64,000 nucleotides of DNA from the NCBI GenBank assembly GCA_023935145.1, contig CM043705.1, positions 18,353,501 through 18,417,500 on the forward strand, written 5' to 3'. The translations under genes and the position numbers were made by a program. Positions 10,384-23,529 of this stretch are shown one piece after another (the stretch's first letter is position 1; each line of letters begins with the position of its first letter). The notes under the pieces are model-generated. The model was not told where the DNA came from and made no database searches. It was given only the letters and a program-made list of their open reading frames with translations. This DNA is from Bretschneidera sinensis (taxonomy: Eukaryota > Streptophyta > Magnoliopsida > Brassicales > Akaniaceae).

Positions 10384-12022
10384 CTTGTAACGAGAAGGCA
10401 GACTCCTCATAAGTTTCACTCTCAAGCAAAGACCAATAACTGTTGCCATACTACAATGTTCAACCGTTGGTGTAAATGTGACCCTGAAAGAACAATATTG
10501 ATTATCAAGTCAGTAAGTACAATTTTTTAACAAATTGAAAATACAATGAAGGAGTAGGCATGAGGTTAAGTTCGCCTTTTTACCTAACATAGCTATGCTT
10601 GTCATCCACTTCCATTGCATCTTCAGTTAATACTTTGAGCTCCTCCAAAGAGTAAGGGTGCTCTGGATCTTTTATATCTCTAATATGATTTGAGAATGTT
10701 AAGAAAAATAATATTGTCATACAACTTGCCCCACATAATTTTCCATAGAACAATCGAGACATTCTGTCATATATCTACTGCTGCTTATAAAAAATCCCAA
10801 ACATAAATCTGTAAGACGTTCTCATACACTTTGACATGAAACTTCCAAAAGGCATATTATATTTGACCAACCCTTCAAATAAAATTTTAAGCTTGTAAAA
10901 GCTCCAGAAAGTAGGACTTTGCCATTTGATGATCTATGTTTGACAATGGGGTTGCTGCCCTGCCTTGGCTCCACTTCTCCTACAAGCTAAGCTAGAGTCC
11001 AGCTTCTTAGACTTAGGTGGTCGTTACAATATAATTCACGGAAAAATGAGAACTATCTAACATTGCATGGCTTTTTATCAACTGTCTGGAATAATTCACG
11101 TGTCATAGAAGTGGAAAATACTTGATAACATTGATACTTCGAATATGAATAATGGTTTCTATTTCTACATGGTGAATAAAGTGAACAAGAATGCAACAAA
11201 GCGAAGACATGATAATGCTTAGAAATCCATATTATTTATGCACAAACAACTAGATCAAACAATATCATACCTCTTGAACTTAATTATAAAAAAATCATAT
11301 CTCTTGAACTTAATTTAGAAAACCAAAATCTCCCATAAACATTACAAACAATTTGCAACCTGAAATAGAAAAGAGTAAAAGCCTCTATATGTCATTTTTT
11401 TATTCTTAAATCTTAAATGCCTCTAAGCCAATGCTTTACTAGGTTTTCTGAAACATGAATAAAAATCAAGAAGTTTCAGAAAGCTACCCAAAATTCGTCA
11501 ACCAGTGTACTTTTTGCATTTCAAATAATGTAATTAAATTTTATAGTATAATCACTATAGTATGATGCCCATAACTATGCTCACGCCCCGTCAATCTTCC
11601 TATGCAATTCTTAAATATTCAGTATATGTTCCTCAATAAATTCAATCATTTCTCATAACACGAAGAGACATTCTCACAAAGACAACCTTTCAAACTTCAG
11701 ACAGAAGATTTAACCAAAAGTAGCTCAAAGCCTCAAACCCATTTCCCACTTTGTATAAAGTTTCAAAAATATTCAAACCTAACAGTATTTTGACAAAAAC
11801 ACGTCCTTAATTGAAATTTAAAGAAAATTAAAACCATGGAAATAAACAGAAAAATTAAAATACCTAATTCACATAAAGAATAATAAAAACGAGTAATCGA
11901 ACTAAAAGGATATCAAAATCTCTAGCTGATCTATGGCTTCTACAGCATATTCATCCGAATCGCTTGGAGCACTTCGAATCCGCGTTCTTTCCAGGATTTG
12001 CATTAAGTAGCCCAGAAACCAT
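10384..12022 (-). pseudogene. MIP18-family (AE7/CIA2-like, DUF59) gene fragment, broken
   Basis: In the family this protein helps deliver cytosolic iron-sulfur clusters to nuclear and cytosolic enzymes. Three exon-like blocks occur on the minus strand. Exon 1, 12022-11914, starts MVSGLLNANP. Exon 2 is 10689-10584 (HIRDIKDPEHPYSLEELK..., ending at the S-Y-V-R junction). Exon 3 is 10483-10384 ([17 protein letters not shown]...SLPSRYK). The exon 2/3 intron is intact (gtaaaa...cag, 100 bp) and splits an Arg codon correctly. Exon 1 is damaged: several codons expected after NANP are missing, so the following RIRSAPSDSDEYAVEAIDQLEI lies in another frame. The exon 1 donor lacks GT, and the exon 2 acceptor reads caa instead of cag. 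The C-terminal exon was not found. Retained introns argue for a duplicated gene copy, not a retrocopy. Family identity is secure; loss of function is inferred. Confidence 0.85.
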
Positions 12023-13495
12023 TATTGCTGCTAAAATTGATTTAAAAAAGAAAAGAAGATAAATCAACCCATTTTACCATATTACAGCAATAAAGATATA
12101 AATTCATAATTAGAAGCAAAAGCAAACATCATTCTCGAAGATTACTAAAGCTGTTCTTTTCCCTTTTCTCGTGTATTCTGTTATTCAATTAAATTTATTT
12201 TTTGATAAAATAAAATTCTATTTATCCAATTAAAAGAAAATTAATACACCAAAGAACGAAGAGTTACAAACTGAACGAGAATCACCGAGAACAAATTATG
12301 CATTCAAATTTTACTAAATTACATATAATTTATAAAGCAATTGATTAATTGAAATTAAGAATAGTTAAACAAACATAAAATCTCTGCATAGACAAAATCA
12401 CATGAAAGCACACATGTACGTATGTATATGCATAAGCATACGGAACAAGAAAAGGCACAAACCACTCTTTTTGCTTCTTCTCGAACCTGCGTCTGCCGCC
12501 TATTGGGACAATCGGTTGAACAAGGGTTTCTGCCCTTTTCTCTCTTTTGTTACTTCAAAGAACCTCACTGTGATTTGAAAAGAAAAGTTGTGAATGCCCC
12601 TTAACATTGAAAAATTGAATAAGAGCCCCCGTTTCGACTGTAAAGAAACTTTTGCTTCCGCCCAGATCTGTCTAAAATCAAAACGTATATTTTACGTTGA
12701 AGATAAAAAGAAAGTATATTTATTATTAAGATAAATTATAAAAATCACCCAACATTCTTTGTTTGTCTCATGCGTGTTTGGGAAAAACAATCATAAGAAC
12801 AGTAGCTTATTTAAAATTTGACCCAACCATAATAATAACAGTAACCGTAGCATAATTTATACAAAATCATAATCATAAGATTAATCAATTCTTTTGGTAA
12901 CTATACTTTTAATCAATTTTGGTTATTAAAATTTTACAATTAATCACAATTAACAAAAAAAAATAATTTTTTTTATCAATTCAAAAAAACTATATTGATC
13001 AAAGCATATTATAATTCAATCAATCTATATTAAAATTCTTAACAATTGATTCACATTCAAATACTTTAAAATAAGTTATAAAGTACAAGCTTTCAAATGA
13101 AAACTAAAATAACTAAAACATTAAACAAACAAGCTCTTCTCCTCTATGTTCTCCCCCTTAATCATCAATATACAAAATTGATTGGTTTATTGTCAAAGTT
13201 AACATCTATTAGAAAAAAAAACCACAAGAAAAATAATAATAAGTTAGAATTACTTAACAATGAAAAATAATAATAAGTCAGAATTTACATAACAATGAAA
13301 AATAGAACAATAAATGATGTTCTCATTCAAAACAACAACTTAGTCCAAAAACAATATACACAAGAAAATAGATATGTAGTAAATCAATACCAAATAAACT
13401 ATAATTTAGTTTTTATGCACAAAATTACAAAATTAATGAGAAAATACCTAATTCCAAATTTTCAAGTTCAGCCAAGCTTTCTTCTACTATAAGTG
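12023..13495. other. Upstream region of the AE7-like pseudogene and AT-rich DNA, no gene
   Basis: 12023-12600 would be the promoter and 5' leader of the AE7-like copy; no distinctive element is visible. 12660-13490 is very AT-rich with no domain-bearing open frame. Confidence 0.45.
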
Positions 13496-15380
13496 GATCA
13501 TGTGTTCTCCGAATCCAATTTTATCCAATCTTGTGTACAAATGAGAGCTTCAGCCATTTTTAGAGTTATAGAGCTGCAAAATGAATCAAACACACGTCCT
13601 ATGGCACTAAAAGTCAACTCAAATGCAACAGTTGATACCGATATAACTAACAAATCTTGTGCCATAGATGATAGAACTTTATATTTGTAACCGGTAGTTT
13701 TTCACCAAGGCAAAATATCAAAAGACTTTCCGGTAACATTTTCACAATCTTTCATTAAATATTTGTCCAATTTAGATTTGGTTTCTTCACCTCTTTGGCT
13801 TGCATTTTGCTTTTTATACAACGAGTTTATAAAATCATCAACATTCTCTATGTCATCTACATTCATCTCACTTTGTACTTGAAATCGGATAGTTGATTGT
13901 ACATTGGCAGAAGCATAAAGAGAACCATAGAACTCAAACATAGAAACCAAAGTTTGTTGTACTTTCTCACACAAAGCTTTTGCCTTATGAAAGTCATATG
14001 ATTCATTAATAACCCAATTCACGTAATTCAATTTATAATGGGGGTCAACTATCACAACAATAAATAACATCGTATTGATATTATCAATATTTCCCCAATA
14101 TTTTATCGTGCTTCTTCTTCATCTTCATCATCCCCACACCATAAGTTTCTTTCATATACATATTTTCGGTCACATAAAAATATCCAAAAACTTTCAGAGT
14201 AAACTCATAAAAGATTTTTAGGAAAGGTAATAAAGTAAGAGCTTGGTCCCGATCTTCTTCTTTAAGACAACCATTTTTAAGTTGAGATCCTCCCTATTCT
14301 TGGTATCTTTCATCTCTAATAGGTCCAAAATGATTCTACCATTAAGTAAGTAGAATTTCACCTAGTTTCAACATCTAAGCAAACAAGACTCTTACTTTAA
14401 ATTTTTTCTTGTTGAACACAAGTTTTGGACTTTTGCAACCTTGTCGAAGAAGACTTCACATATTTAATAGCCTCATGGATTCTAAAAATAGCCTCATCCA
14501 ATTCTTGTAACCCTTCCTTAACAGTTAAGCTCAAAATATGTGCAACATATCTCATGTGCAAATATTCACCCTTCAAGACACAGCATTTCAAATTACTAAG
14601 TCTTCATCTTAAGTATTGAATCCTTGTATCATTAGAGCTCATGTTATCAATTGTTACTGTGAAGATATAACTAATACCCCAATCAAGCAAGCATCTCTCA
14701 ACTGCTTTACTGATTACTTCACCTAAATGATCAGAAATTGGACAAAAGTTCAAAATTCTTTTGTGCAATTTCCAAACAGCGTCAATAAAATGAGCAGTGA
14801 GATACATATAATTAAGGTTTTGACAAGAGGTCCATGTGTCAGTGCTGAGGTTAATTTTATGATTAAACCTACCAGTTTTTTTCTTTAACTTACTCATTTC
14901 TTCTGTATAGAGATTTAAGCAATCTTTAATTAATGTTCCATGAGAAGGAATAAAAAATCGTGGTTGCATCATACCACAAAAGCCTTGAAACCCCTCACGC
15001 TCCATACTCAACATTTTCTACTGGTTTATAATTCAAAGTTTTCTATTTTTTATCATCAAAACTATTAGGTTGCAAACATTTGTTCAAGTGGTTAATCATT
15101 CCACTTCTACCAGCTCATTTTTTTTACAAGAAATAACCTTGCCATAATATCCACACAAGGCTTCTTCATCATTTTCATTCAATAAAGCAAAATGATCCTA
15201 TACCCAAGATCTTTTCTTAGAATCACTCACCTTTGATTCAGGTTGTTTTTTGGATACAAGTGGGTTTTCTTATGCGGATAGTTCTTGGGGAGTTTGAATG
15301 GGAGAAAGACTTGGAGTCGAATTAAGATTGTTGCTTGGACTTTCAACCATATTTTTAGTGTTATTTCCAATGGACTCCAT
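13496..15380 (-). pseudogene. hAT-superfamily transposase (zinc-finger BED, RICESLEEPER-like), decayed
   Basis: In the family this enzyme cuts and rejoins hAT DNA transposons. The likely start is the ATG at 15380 (MESIGNNTKN). Next comes a BED zinc-finger remnant at about 15235-15080 (W-DHF; the second Cys of the CxxC pair reads Tyr; NHLNKC lies in another frame). The central block 15014-14604 carries STDTWTS...NLNYM and TIDNMSSND, which hold the usual catalytic Asp residues. 14591-14397 has the 'AHILSLTVKEGL' block. The C-terminal DPHYKLNYV block is at 14070-13702, followed beyond a W-to-stop by the dimerisation region (STVAFELTFSAIGRVFD) down to 13496. 15380, 15014 and 14591 share one frame; the C-terminal part is in another. 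There are several stops and at least two frameshifts. Terminal inverted repeats were not identified. Confidence 0.85.
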
Positions 15381-15617
15381 CGAGTAAGAAAGAAAAACAT
15401 GGAAAACATAGATAAGCAAATAAACAAAAACGAAGTACTGAATTTTTTACAATGCCCATTATAATACATAAACAAAAACACAATTGTCACGTTGTTCTTA
15501 TTTCGATTTTTCAAATATTTAAGAAACTATTTGGTGATACTATCTCTTTTCCAATACCCATTATAACACATAAGATGGTGAAGAAATTAACACTTATAAT
15601 CATCAAAATTCTTCATT

Positions 15618-16211
15618 TTGGGCAAAAACACAATAAACACAGCCTTGAATTCTTCCCAAATGATTACTCTCTTAGGGATAAGCTTTTCCCAAACCTTGAT
15701 CCATTTTGTCAAGAAATGTAAGCTTACCCCTTTAACCATCAAGCCTTTACCTGATCCTGTCCCTGCCCACTTGGACCCCACTAAATGTTATACTTACCAT
15801 TAACAACTCAGCCATGACACTAAGGAGTGCTTTAGGCTTCACAATGAGATCCAAGATTTCATTTATAAAGACATCAATCTCCCACCAAAATTCTTTAACA
15901 TGATTGAAACTTCCCCCATATTCGACCCATTTGTTCTTATAACCTCATCCACATCTGACCTAGTTCCTCCACCAAGAATTTTCTATGACACAAATGTTAA
16001 ACTCCATCTTCACCCAAACCCTTTCAAACCAACCATTGGGGAGATGAAAAATGATGAGTTTTGGGGGCTTATGGCCTATGTTGAAGAATTTGTGATTTTA
16101 TATGGGTTGACCATAGAGATTGTGACGATGAAGGAAGAGAATGCAGTGCCAATGGAAGACTTAAGTTCCATCCTTGTTCCTATTAGGGACCGGTTTGAGT
16201 CAAAAGTCTAA
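15618..16211 (+). pseudogene. Gag C-terminal fragment, Tat/Ogre-like
   Basis: A single frame with one internal stop (15801-15803) reads KLTPLTIKPLPDPVPAHLDP, then CYTYH-stop-QLSHDTKECFRLHNEIQDFI. The spacing C..YH...SHDT..C..L...IQD is the zinc-binding-like block found near the Gag C-terminus of Tat/Ogre elements, preceded there by the same Pro-rich linker. The frame then runs on to 16211 (MIETSPIF...RFESKV) through a part I do not recognise. The N-terminal Gag domain and all enzymes are absent. The function in an intact element would be capsid formation; here it is dead. Confidence 0.55.
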
Positions 16212-18633
16212 ATCTTTTCTTTTCTTTTTTTCAAAGGGTGATAATGGGAATAATGTCCCCACCTTTACCCAAATAAGCTTTTTAGAATCAATAAAATGAT
16301 GTATGATTCTGAGTATCTTAAGTTTTCAATATGTGATAAGAAACCCCCCAATGAACTTAATGGCAAAGCCTAAAAACCAAATGGACTCTGACTCTTGATT
16401 TGGGTACTGTAGCTATTCCATTTTGTCAAAAAAAAAAAGTCACCTCAAACCAAAGAATAAAACCTTGGAAAATTCGTTCATAATCTTGAACTCATGAAGA
16501 CTTTAGTTTGAAAAGGCTAAGCAATTGGAGCTAAAATAATGAGAAACCATCATTCTAATTTCTCATTCATCCATATTTCCCCTCATTAACCCCTTTTAGG
16601 CCTTGTTATGATTTCTTTCAAAACAACTTCACCAAGAATTGTCTTTCATTTTATAATGAAAGTTTTCAAAAGAACGATGCCATGCCATGGGCAAATCGAG
16701 TGAAATCTGGAAAATAGATTTAAAGGAAAAATAGAGAAAACGAAAAAGAATAATTTTTTTTTAAAAAAAAGCCAAAGAGAAAGGAAATGAATGAAAATAA
16801 AAAGAAAAACAAGGGTGAAAAGAAGAAATTCAGAAATAATAAAAAGGCAATCCTTGATTTATAGGAATCTTGAAAACACTTTTTGAGCTTTTGATTACCC
16901 TTCCTTTCAATTGTTTTAGAAACTATTGGCCATGTTACAAGCTTTGAAAAGTCATTTCGAATCAATGTAGATTGCTTAGCCTTGCAAACTATTATTTGGG
17001 TAATGATAGAATTTATATTTTCCAAGACTACTAGTTTTCACTCAAATAAACATGACTTATCTTAACACTACTTGCAAAGGAGACTTTAAATCATTACCTT
17101 CAACCATATAATTTCAAACTTTTCATGCCTAAATCCCCCATCAAGTTCACAATAGGTGCACCGAGCTTCAAAATCATCCTTTCACTACTAAAACCAAACC
17201 TCACTCTTGCACAACTTATAAAAAAGTTCCACCAAGTCTCACCTTACACCATTTGTAAGGAGTACTTCTGAGATCGATTATGTTCATCAAACACATGAGA
17301 TGAAGTCCTCGAACTACGTAAGGATTGATCCTATTCTTTGGGTATGTAGACAACCACTTTGGTGTAGCCACAATCTCACAAAAACTTTGGTTTTCCTTTG
17401 TCTCCATTAAGACCATGCAATTACATTGTTGAGTCTTTGATGAAGTTAACAAAACAAGATGGGATCAGTTTAATACCCAAATTAATAGAAAAAGTTTTTT
17501 TTTTGTCAAGGTTTATGCCACTTGTTCATTCTTTAAGGGATTTCAAAACACATACAAAAGACAAAGGACACGAAGAATCATGTCATCATACTATGTTTCC
17601 CCATCATACTCTCCCCTCTTAGACTTTTTCGACTTAAAGTTAGGCCATTTGTCAAGAACCTAAGGTTGACTCCAAAAGATTCAAAGGCCAGTCGAGCAAA
17701 TTCGAAATAGACCTCAAGCCTTAAAGCTCTCGCAAGAATGAATACCTCTAGTGAACTCGAATCTAGATATTTACATCCCAAAATGGTCACAACCACTTGA
17801 AAGAAAGTCAATAGTTTCTACACTCAACTATGTTATCTCGATTTTTCCAATAATCTGAGTACATAGACAATAACCAATTAGATGGAGAGTATATGCTTTG
17901 ACCTATGCATGAGTCATTCATGCATTTCATGTAAACATATTTTTCAAGAAAACACATGTTTTCAAAACTTTGTTTTTAAAATTGAAAAGAGAAACAAGCC
18001 ATGCTCAAGACTACCTAGAACTCTTAAATGGGGGCATATCTACTATCCATTATTTTGCCTTAATCTTTTTCAGGCCACTCGTCTAGAGAGAGACAAAGTT
18101 AAGACCGAACTAAAGCTTAAACTCTATCCTACTTAAGCTCATATATTAGCCGACACTTGCAAGAGCATTAGGTTCTTGAAGAACACTTTGCAAGATAAAT
18201 CAGTTTATGAATCCAAGTTCATAAGAGCAGTTTAAAAGGAGGTTTGCAAAAATTAGATATTTTGCAATTTGACGCAATACTTAGGGGCATCTTGTTCCCA
18301 ATCAAACAACACTTGGGGGCACATCACTTCCAATCTAATGATGCAAGGGTCAACTCAAGCCAACCACCCAACACTAGTAAAAGAAGATATCTCCCTTTAG
18401 TGTGTCAACAATAAACTTCTTGGATAAGAGCGTTCTCATGCCCTTAAGAACATAGTTAAGAATAGAATCTCGAGTGAAGGTTGGACCTCTAAATGCCCTT
18501 TAACAAACATCCTTTAATTTAAAAATCCCTTTAAACAGGCACATTTTAATCCAAAAATCCATTTTCAATGGAATTTTTGTAAGCCTTTATCTCTATAGGC
18601 ATCTTAATAAGCCTTTATTTTTCTAAACCATCA
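16212..18633. other. Non-coding part of the Tat-like remnant
   Basis: No domain-bearing frame over 2.4 kb. Composition and the repeat word near 18476 suggest untranslated DNA of the host retroelement. Confidence 0.4.
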
Positions 18634-19798
18634 TGTTGACCCTCTCTAAATTTTAATAATGACAAAACACAACTCTAATTGTACTAATAGTCTTATCTAA
18701 GTGTTTTTAAACGATAAAAGCTACAGCCAAGAATCAAGATGTAAGAACACAACCCGAATCAGACACTAAGTCAAGGCACAAGATCTAGTATAGGCATAAG
18801 GTATTGAAACAAGTTGTAAATCTCACTTGTTCAGGTCACTAGCTTGTCTTATGACTCATTTTGTAAAAGCATTTTAACAAAACTATTCATTCAAATGTTT
18901 TAAAGTAAAAAACATTTCAAAACATGAATAATTAGGTTGAAGGGTAACCCAGTTGACTAGATCCCTATACCAGATGACTGGAATATGGGATAGTATGTCC
19001 CCAGTCGACTGGGTGATCAATACCAGTCGACTGGCATTCTGGACAGAATGTCCCCAGTCGACTGGTAAGAACTACCCAGTCAACTGGCACTCTTCATAGC
19101 TTTAAAAAGTGAGACTTTTCACTTGACCCAGTCCACTGGTGATTCAAAAAATATGACCGTTGAGACGCGAGACTTGAGCACTTAATGCACCAAAACATTC
19201 CCAGTTAGTACAAAACGACCATATTAATTCACGACTATATAAACTCACTCCAATGAGCATTTAAAAGAAGAGAATTAAAACATTCAATTGAGTCTTTGCT
19301 CATTAATACACAAAAGCTTTGAAAAATTTATTGTTAAGCCATTCTTCAAGCTTTAGTTTGAAAGAGAGATATTGTTCATTTGTAAAAGCATTCATCGCTA
19401 TCTCTCTTCCATTTACTTTATAGCAACTCATATTTATTGTAAATGGATTAACTTTCGAAATGAAGAGATTAGCTTTCGAGAGGCAGGGATTAGCTTCCGA
19501 AAGGAAGGGATTGTTTGTAAGGTTTGTGCAATAGCCGTGAAGTTGTACGACTAAGAGTATTAGTGGATTACTTTAAGGAGGTTCCTTGAAGAGAGTGGAC
19601 ATAGGGTCGGAACGAATCCGATATTGCTGAACCACTATAAACTGAGTTTGCACTTTCTATTCTTTAAACTCTTTTATTTAAAGCACATTACTTGTTTATA
19701 TGCTTGTGCATTTAACTGTTTTTATAAACTTGCAAGTAATTAGTGAAAGTTTTTAAAAACCCAATTCACCCCCTCTTGAATTGGAACCTCAGTCTACA
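18634..19798 (+). repeat. 5' LTR of the SIRE element
   Basis: 1165 bp, TG...CA. It holds a cluster of near-palindromic ccagtcgactgg motifs at 18950-19140 and a TATA-like ctatataaactc at about 19234. Confidence 0.85.
18950..19140. repeat. Cluster of CCAGTCGACTGG palindromes in the SIRE LTR
   Basis: At least seven exact or near-exact copies at 10-40 bp spacing (for example within 19003-19015, 19023-19034, 19055-19066), upstream of the presumed LTR promoter. The position is suggestive of a binding-site array, but the function is inference. Confidence 0.7.
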
Positions 19799-19800
19799 GT

Positions 19801-19812
19801 TGGTATCAGAGC
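19801..19812 (+). other. Primer-binding site, initiator-Met tRNA type
   Basis: TGGTATCAGAGC two bases after the 5' LTR. Confidence 0.9.
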
Positions 19813-19851
19813 CTTTTTTTAATTTTAGGCTTAAAATCCTTGAGCTTATCC

Positions 19852-22800
19852 GATGGCATTGAATAGCTATTCTGAGGGACATTCCTACACTAGGTCTCCC
19901 TTGTTCAATGGCTCCAACTATAACTATTGAAAAAAACAAGATGAAAATCTTTGTCGAATGACAAAATTATAATCTATGAAGAGTCATTGAGGAAGAACCT
20001 AGAATTTCGTCAAAGGAAATAACTGTTGGAGAAATCAATCATACAATACCTAAACTCAAAACTGAGTTCAATGATGAGGATTGTAGAATGATGTCTCTCA
20101 ATAGTAGAACCACAAGTTTTTTACATTATGCTTTAGATATATCTAAATACAATAAAATTTCCACATATGTTTCGACTAAGAAGATTTAGGATAAACTGCA
20201 AGTTACATATGAAGGAACTAGTGAGGTTAAAAAATCAAAAATCTATATGCTAGTATTCGAATATGAATCTTTTAAAATGTCTCCTAACGAAACAATTTCT
20301 CAAATGCACTCACATTTCACAACTATTGTTAACGGTTTAAAGCTTCTTGGTAGGAACATTGAGAAGTTTGAACTAACGAGAAAAATCTTAAGATCTCTGC
20401 TACCTACTTAGAAACTAAAGAAGACGACTATTCAGGAGGCCAAAGATCTCGACAAACTTGATGTCGAAAAACTTCTCAGGTCATTATTGACATATGAGAT
20501 GGAAGAAATGAATCCCATTGTCAATGATGATGAGAAGAAGAAAAAGGTGATTGCTCTCAAAGCCTTTACGAGCAACAAAGAAGAATAAATAGAAGAAGAG
20601 ATGGATAGCAGCAAAGAAGATGGTGTGATGACTTTAATCACCGAACAGTTTCAGAGATTCTTGAAGAAAAGCAAGAAACCATATGTAAACGATCTCACTT
20701 CAAAAAGGGAACCACTTGTGTGTTATGGATGCAAGAAGTCTGCTCATATCAAGGTTGATTGTACAGCTACAAGCAAACCATACAAAAGCTTCAAGAAGAA
20801 AGCTATGATTGCAACCACTTAGAGTGATGACGAAGAAGAAGACTCATTGGATAAAGATATCGGATACAAAGAAATTGTCAACCTATGTCTTATGGCAATT
20901 GATGATGAAAATGAGGTATCGACTTCTCCCTCTTCAAAAAATAACATTGTTAGTAGTAGTGAAGAATTGATAGAAGTCATAAATGAAATGCATGAAAAAT
21001 TGAAGAAATTCGATTCCAAGAACTCTATTATTAAGAAAGAGGTGTCATCTCTTTCTAAAGAAATGATAAGTCTAAAAGAAGAAAAAGATAAACTATGTTC
21101 ATTGCTTTATGATTCTTCTCAAGATTTTCTTAAAGTTGAAAATGAAAACTTAAAGAAGAAGATATTATAATTGAATGGCACAATATCTAGACTCAGGTTT
21201 GGACAAGAAAAACTTGATGAAGTATTATCTTGCTAAAGATTAAGTGGAGGAAAATCCGGGTTAGAATATTCTCCATTATGTAAGCAAAAATCAAAAGAGA
21301 GCTTATTCATGAAAGCATCATATGTGAATGAAGCCTCTACTTCAAAAACCACTAGCAAGGTCAAAAGCCTCTACTTCAAAAACCGTTGGCAAGATCAAAA
21401 GCATTCCCTCAATGAATGCTAGTAGGTCTAGAAATTCTAATTCTAATGCATATACAAGAATGAAACATCCTAGAAATACTCATGTTTATATGTATGCTCA
21501 TTCAAGAAATGCTTATACACATCCTAGGAGTAACCATCATATGCATCCTAGAAATAATATGCATACTCATAATAACACAAGTATGTATCCAAGAAATCAT
21601 AATCATACATTTCCTAGAAATGACATGCATATTCCTCACATTAGAAACATGTATCTTAGGAACTCCTATCCTAAGAATTATAGATATGCACAACTAAGTC
21701 ATCTTAGAAATTTCAATAACTATTGTCTTAGGATTATGCATTATCAACATGTTTATAGAACACCATATGTTGTTAAGAAAGTATGGGTCCCAAAAGGAAC
21801 TGTATTTTCAAGGACTAACCCCAAAGGACCCAAGAAATTTTGGGTACCTAAAAATGTAATTGTGTATCCTTGTGTGATTTAGATATGTCTCCACACCAAG
21901 GAAAAAGGTAACTGTTGGTACTTTGATAGTAGATGCTCAAAGCACATAATCGGTGATAAAAGTGTATTCAATGAGCTAACTCTAAGAGATGACGAAATTG
22001 TCACTATTGAAGACAACACAAAAATAGAGATCATCGGGCATGGAAAAGTTGGTAATGATTTCTCAACCATAGATAATGTATTGCTAGTACAAGACCTTAA
22101 GTCGAATCTATTAAGTATTAGTTAACTATGTGACAAAGGCAACAAAGTCATATTTGAAAGCTCTCATTGTCTAGTTATAGACATCAAGAGTAACAAGATC
22201 AAGTTTATTGGCCATAGACATGAAAATGTCTATATAGTTGATTTAAAATCCTTGTATTCCGAAAATGAAAAATGTTTTCCTGCATTTAGTGAAAATCCAT
22301 GGCTATGGTATAGAAAGAAAATATTTAGTTATTGGACTACCCAAAATCAAATTTGAAAAAGATAAAGTATGTGATGCTTGTCAAATGGGAAAACAAACTA
22401 GAATTTCTTTTAAATAAAAAAATATAGTCTCAACTACTAGACTATTGGAACTTTTGCATATGGACTTATTTGGTCCAATAAGTACCATTAGTCTAGGTGA
22501 CCATCAATATGCTCTTGTTATTATTGATGACTATTCAAGATATACCTTTGTTATCTTTACTGCTTACAAGGATGAAGCTTTCAAAGGATTTGAAAACTTT
22601 GTTCAAAATGAAAAAGGAATTTGTTTTTCAAGCATTAGAAGTGATCATGGGAAATAATTTGAGAACCAAAGCTTTTCAAAATATTGTGATGAAAATGGAA
22701 TTGATCACAACTTTTCAGCTCTTAGAACTCCTCAACAAAATGAAGTTATTAAGAGGAAAAATAGAGTTCAAGAAGAATTTGCAAGAACAATGCTTTGTGA

Positions 22801-23510
22801 AAATAGCTTACCAAAATACTTTTGGGCGGAAGCGTTAAACTTCTTGCTATATCTTGAATAGAAATTTAATTAGGCCTATGCTTGACAAAACTCCGAATGA
22901 ATTATGAAAAGGTAGAAAACCTAATATCTCCTATTTTCGTACCTTTGGTTATAAATGCTTCATTCTAAATAACAATAAAACTAACTTGGGTAAATTTGAC
23001 TCTAAAACCGATAGAGGGATATTCTTAGGATATTCAACCTATAGTAAGGGTTATAGAGTCTTCAATAAGAGAACTCTAGTAGTAGAAGAATCCGTACATA
23101 TAACCCTTGACGAGTCTAACCCAATTAGTAGTAGAGAAGTTTCTTTCAATGATGATGTAGATTTCATTCCAAGAACAGAGACACCTACTCCCATTGTTGA
23201 CCTAAAGAAGAGCTCACCTCAAACAAATCAAGAGTTGGAAACTCTCAAAATGGACCAACCATCTACAAGTCAACAAGAGGATAGTCTTCTCAAAGATTAG
23301 AGATATGTAAATTATCATCCCATCGATCAAGTGATTGGTGATCCTTCACAAGGGGTAAGAACTCGTTCCTCAATTAGAAACATTTGCAAGTATGTAGCCT
23401 ATTTGTATCAAATAGAACCTAAGACATTTATAGAAGTTGAAAAGGATAATGATTGGATAATTTCCATGCAAGAAGAAATAAATCAATTTGAAAGAAATAA
23501 TGTATGAAAT
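19852..23510 (+). pseudogene. SIRE gag-pol polyprotein remnant (Gag, protease, integrase; RT deleted)
   Basis: Gag starts MALNSYSEGHSYTRSPLFNG at 19852 and continues through several stops to the zinc knuckle CYGCKKSAHIKVDC (about 20722-20763) and a coiled-coil Ser/Lys/Glu-rich tail (20847-21170). A repeat-rich Arg/Asn/His segment follows (21328-21770), then the KKVWVPKGT linker. Protease: the usual D-S-G reads D-S-R (FDSRCSKHIIG, about 21921), which should abolish activity. Integrase: MELLHMDLFGP at 22445, IDDYSR, and RSDHGK just before a frameshift. The catalytic Glu in the PQQN..VER block reads Lys (22751-22753). The post-integrase block 22986-23300 is intact. The frame enters the RT domain (DWIISMQEEINQFERNNV) and stops at the deletion junction. 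Confidence 0.85.
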
Positions 23511-23529
23511 CTAGTTCGAAAAATATGAC

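Noticed and set aside
15454..15572. A pair of 'cccattataa.acataa' words as hAT ends or a target duplication
   Set aside because: They are direct, not inverted, about 100 bp apart, and too short to assign.
16720..18136. Several 60-100 residue frames (16720-17025, 17216-17452, 17882-18136)
   Set aside because: No domain, low complexity in part, and located in non-coding DNA of the Tat-like remnant.
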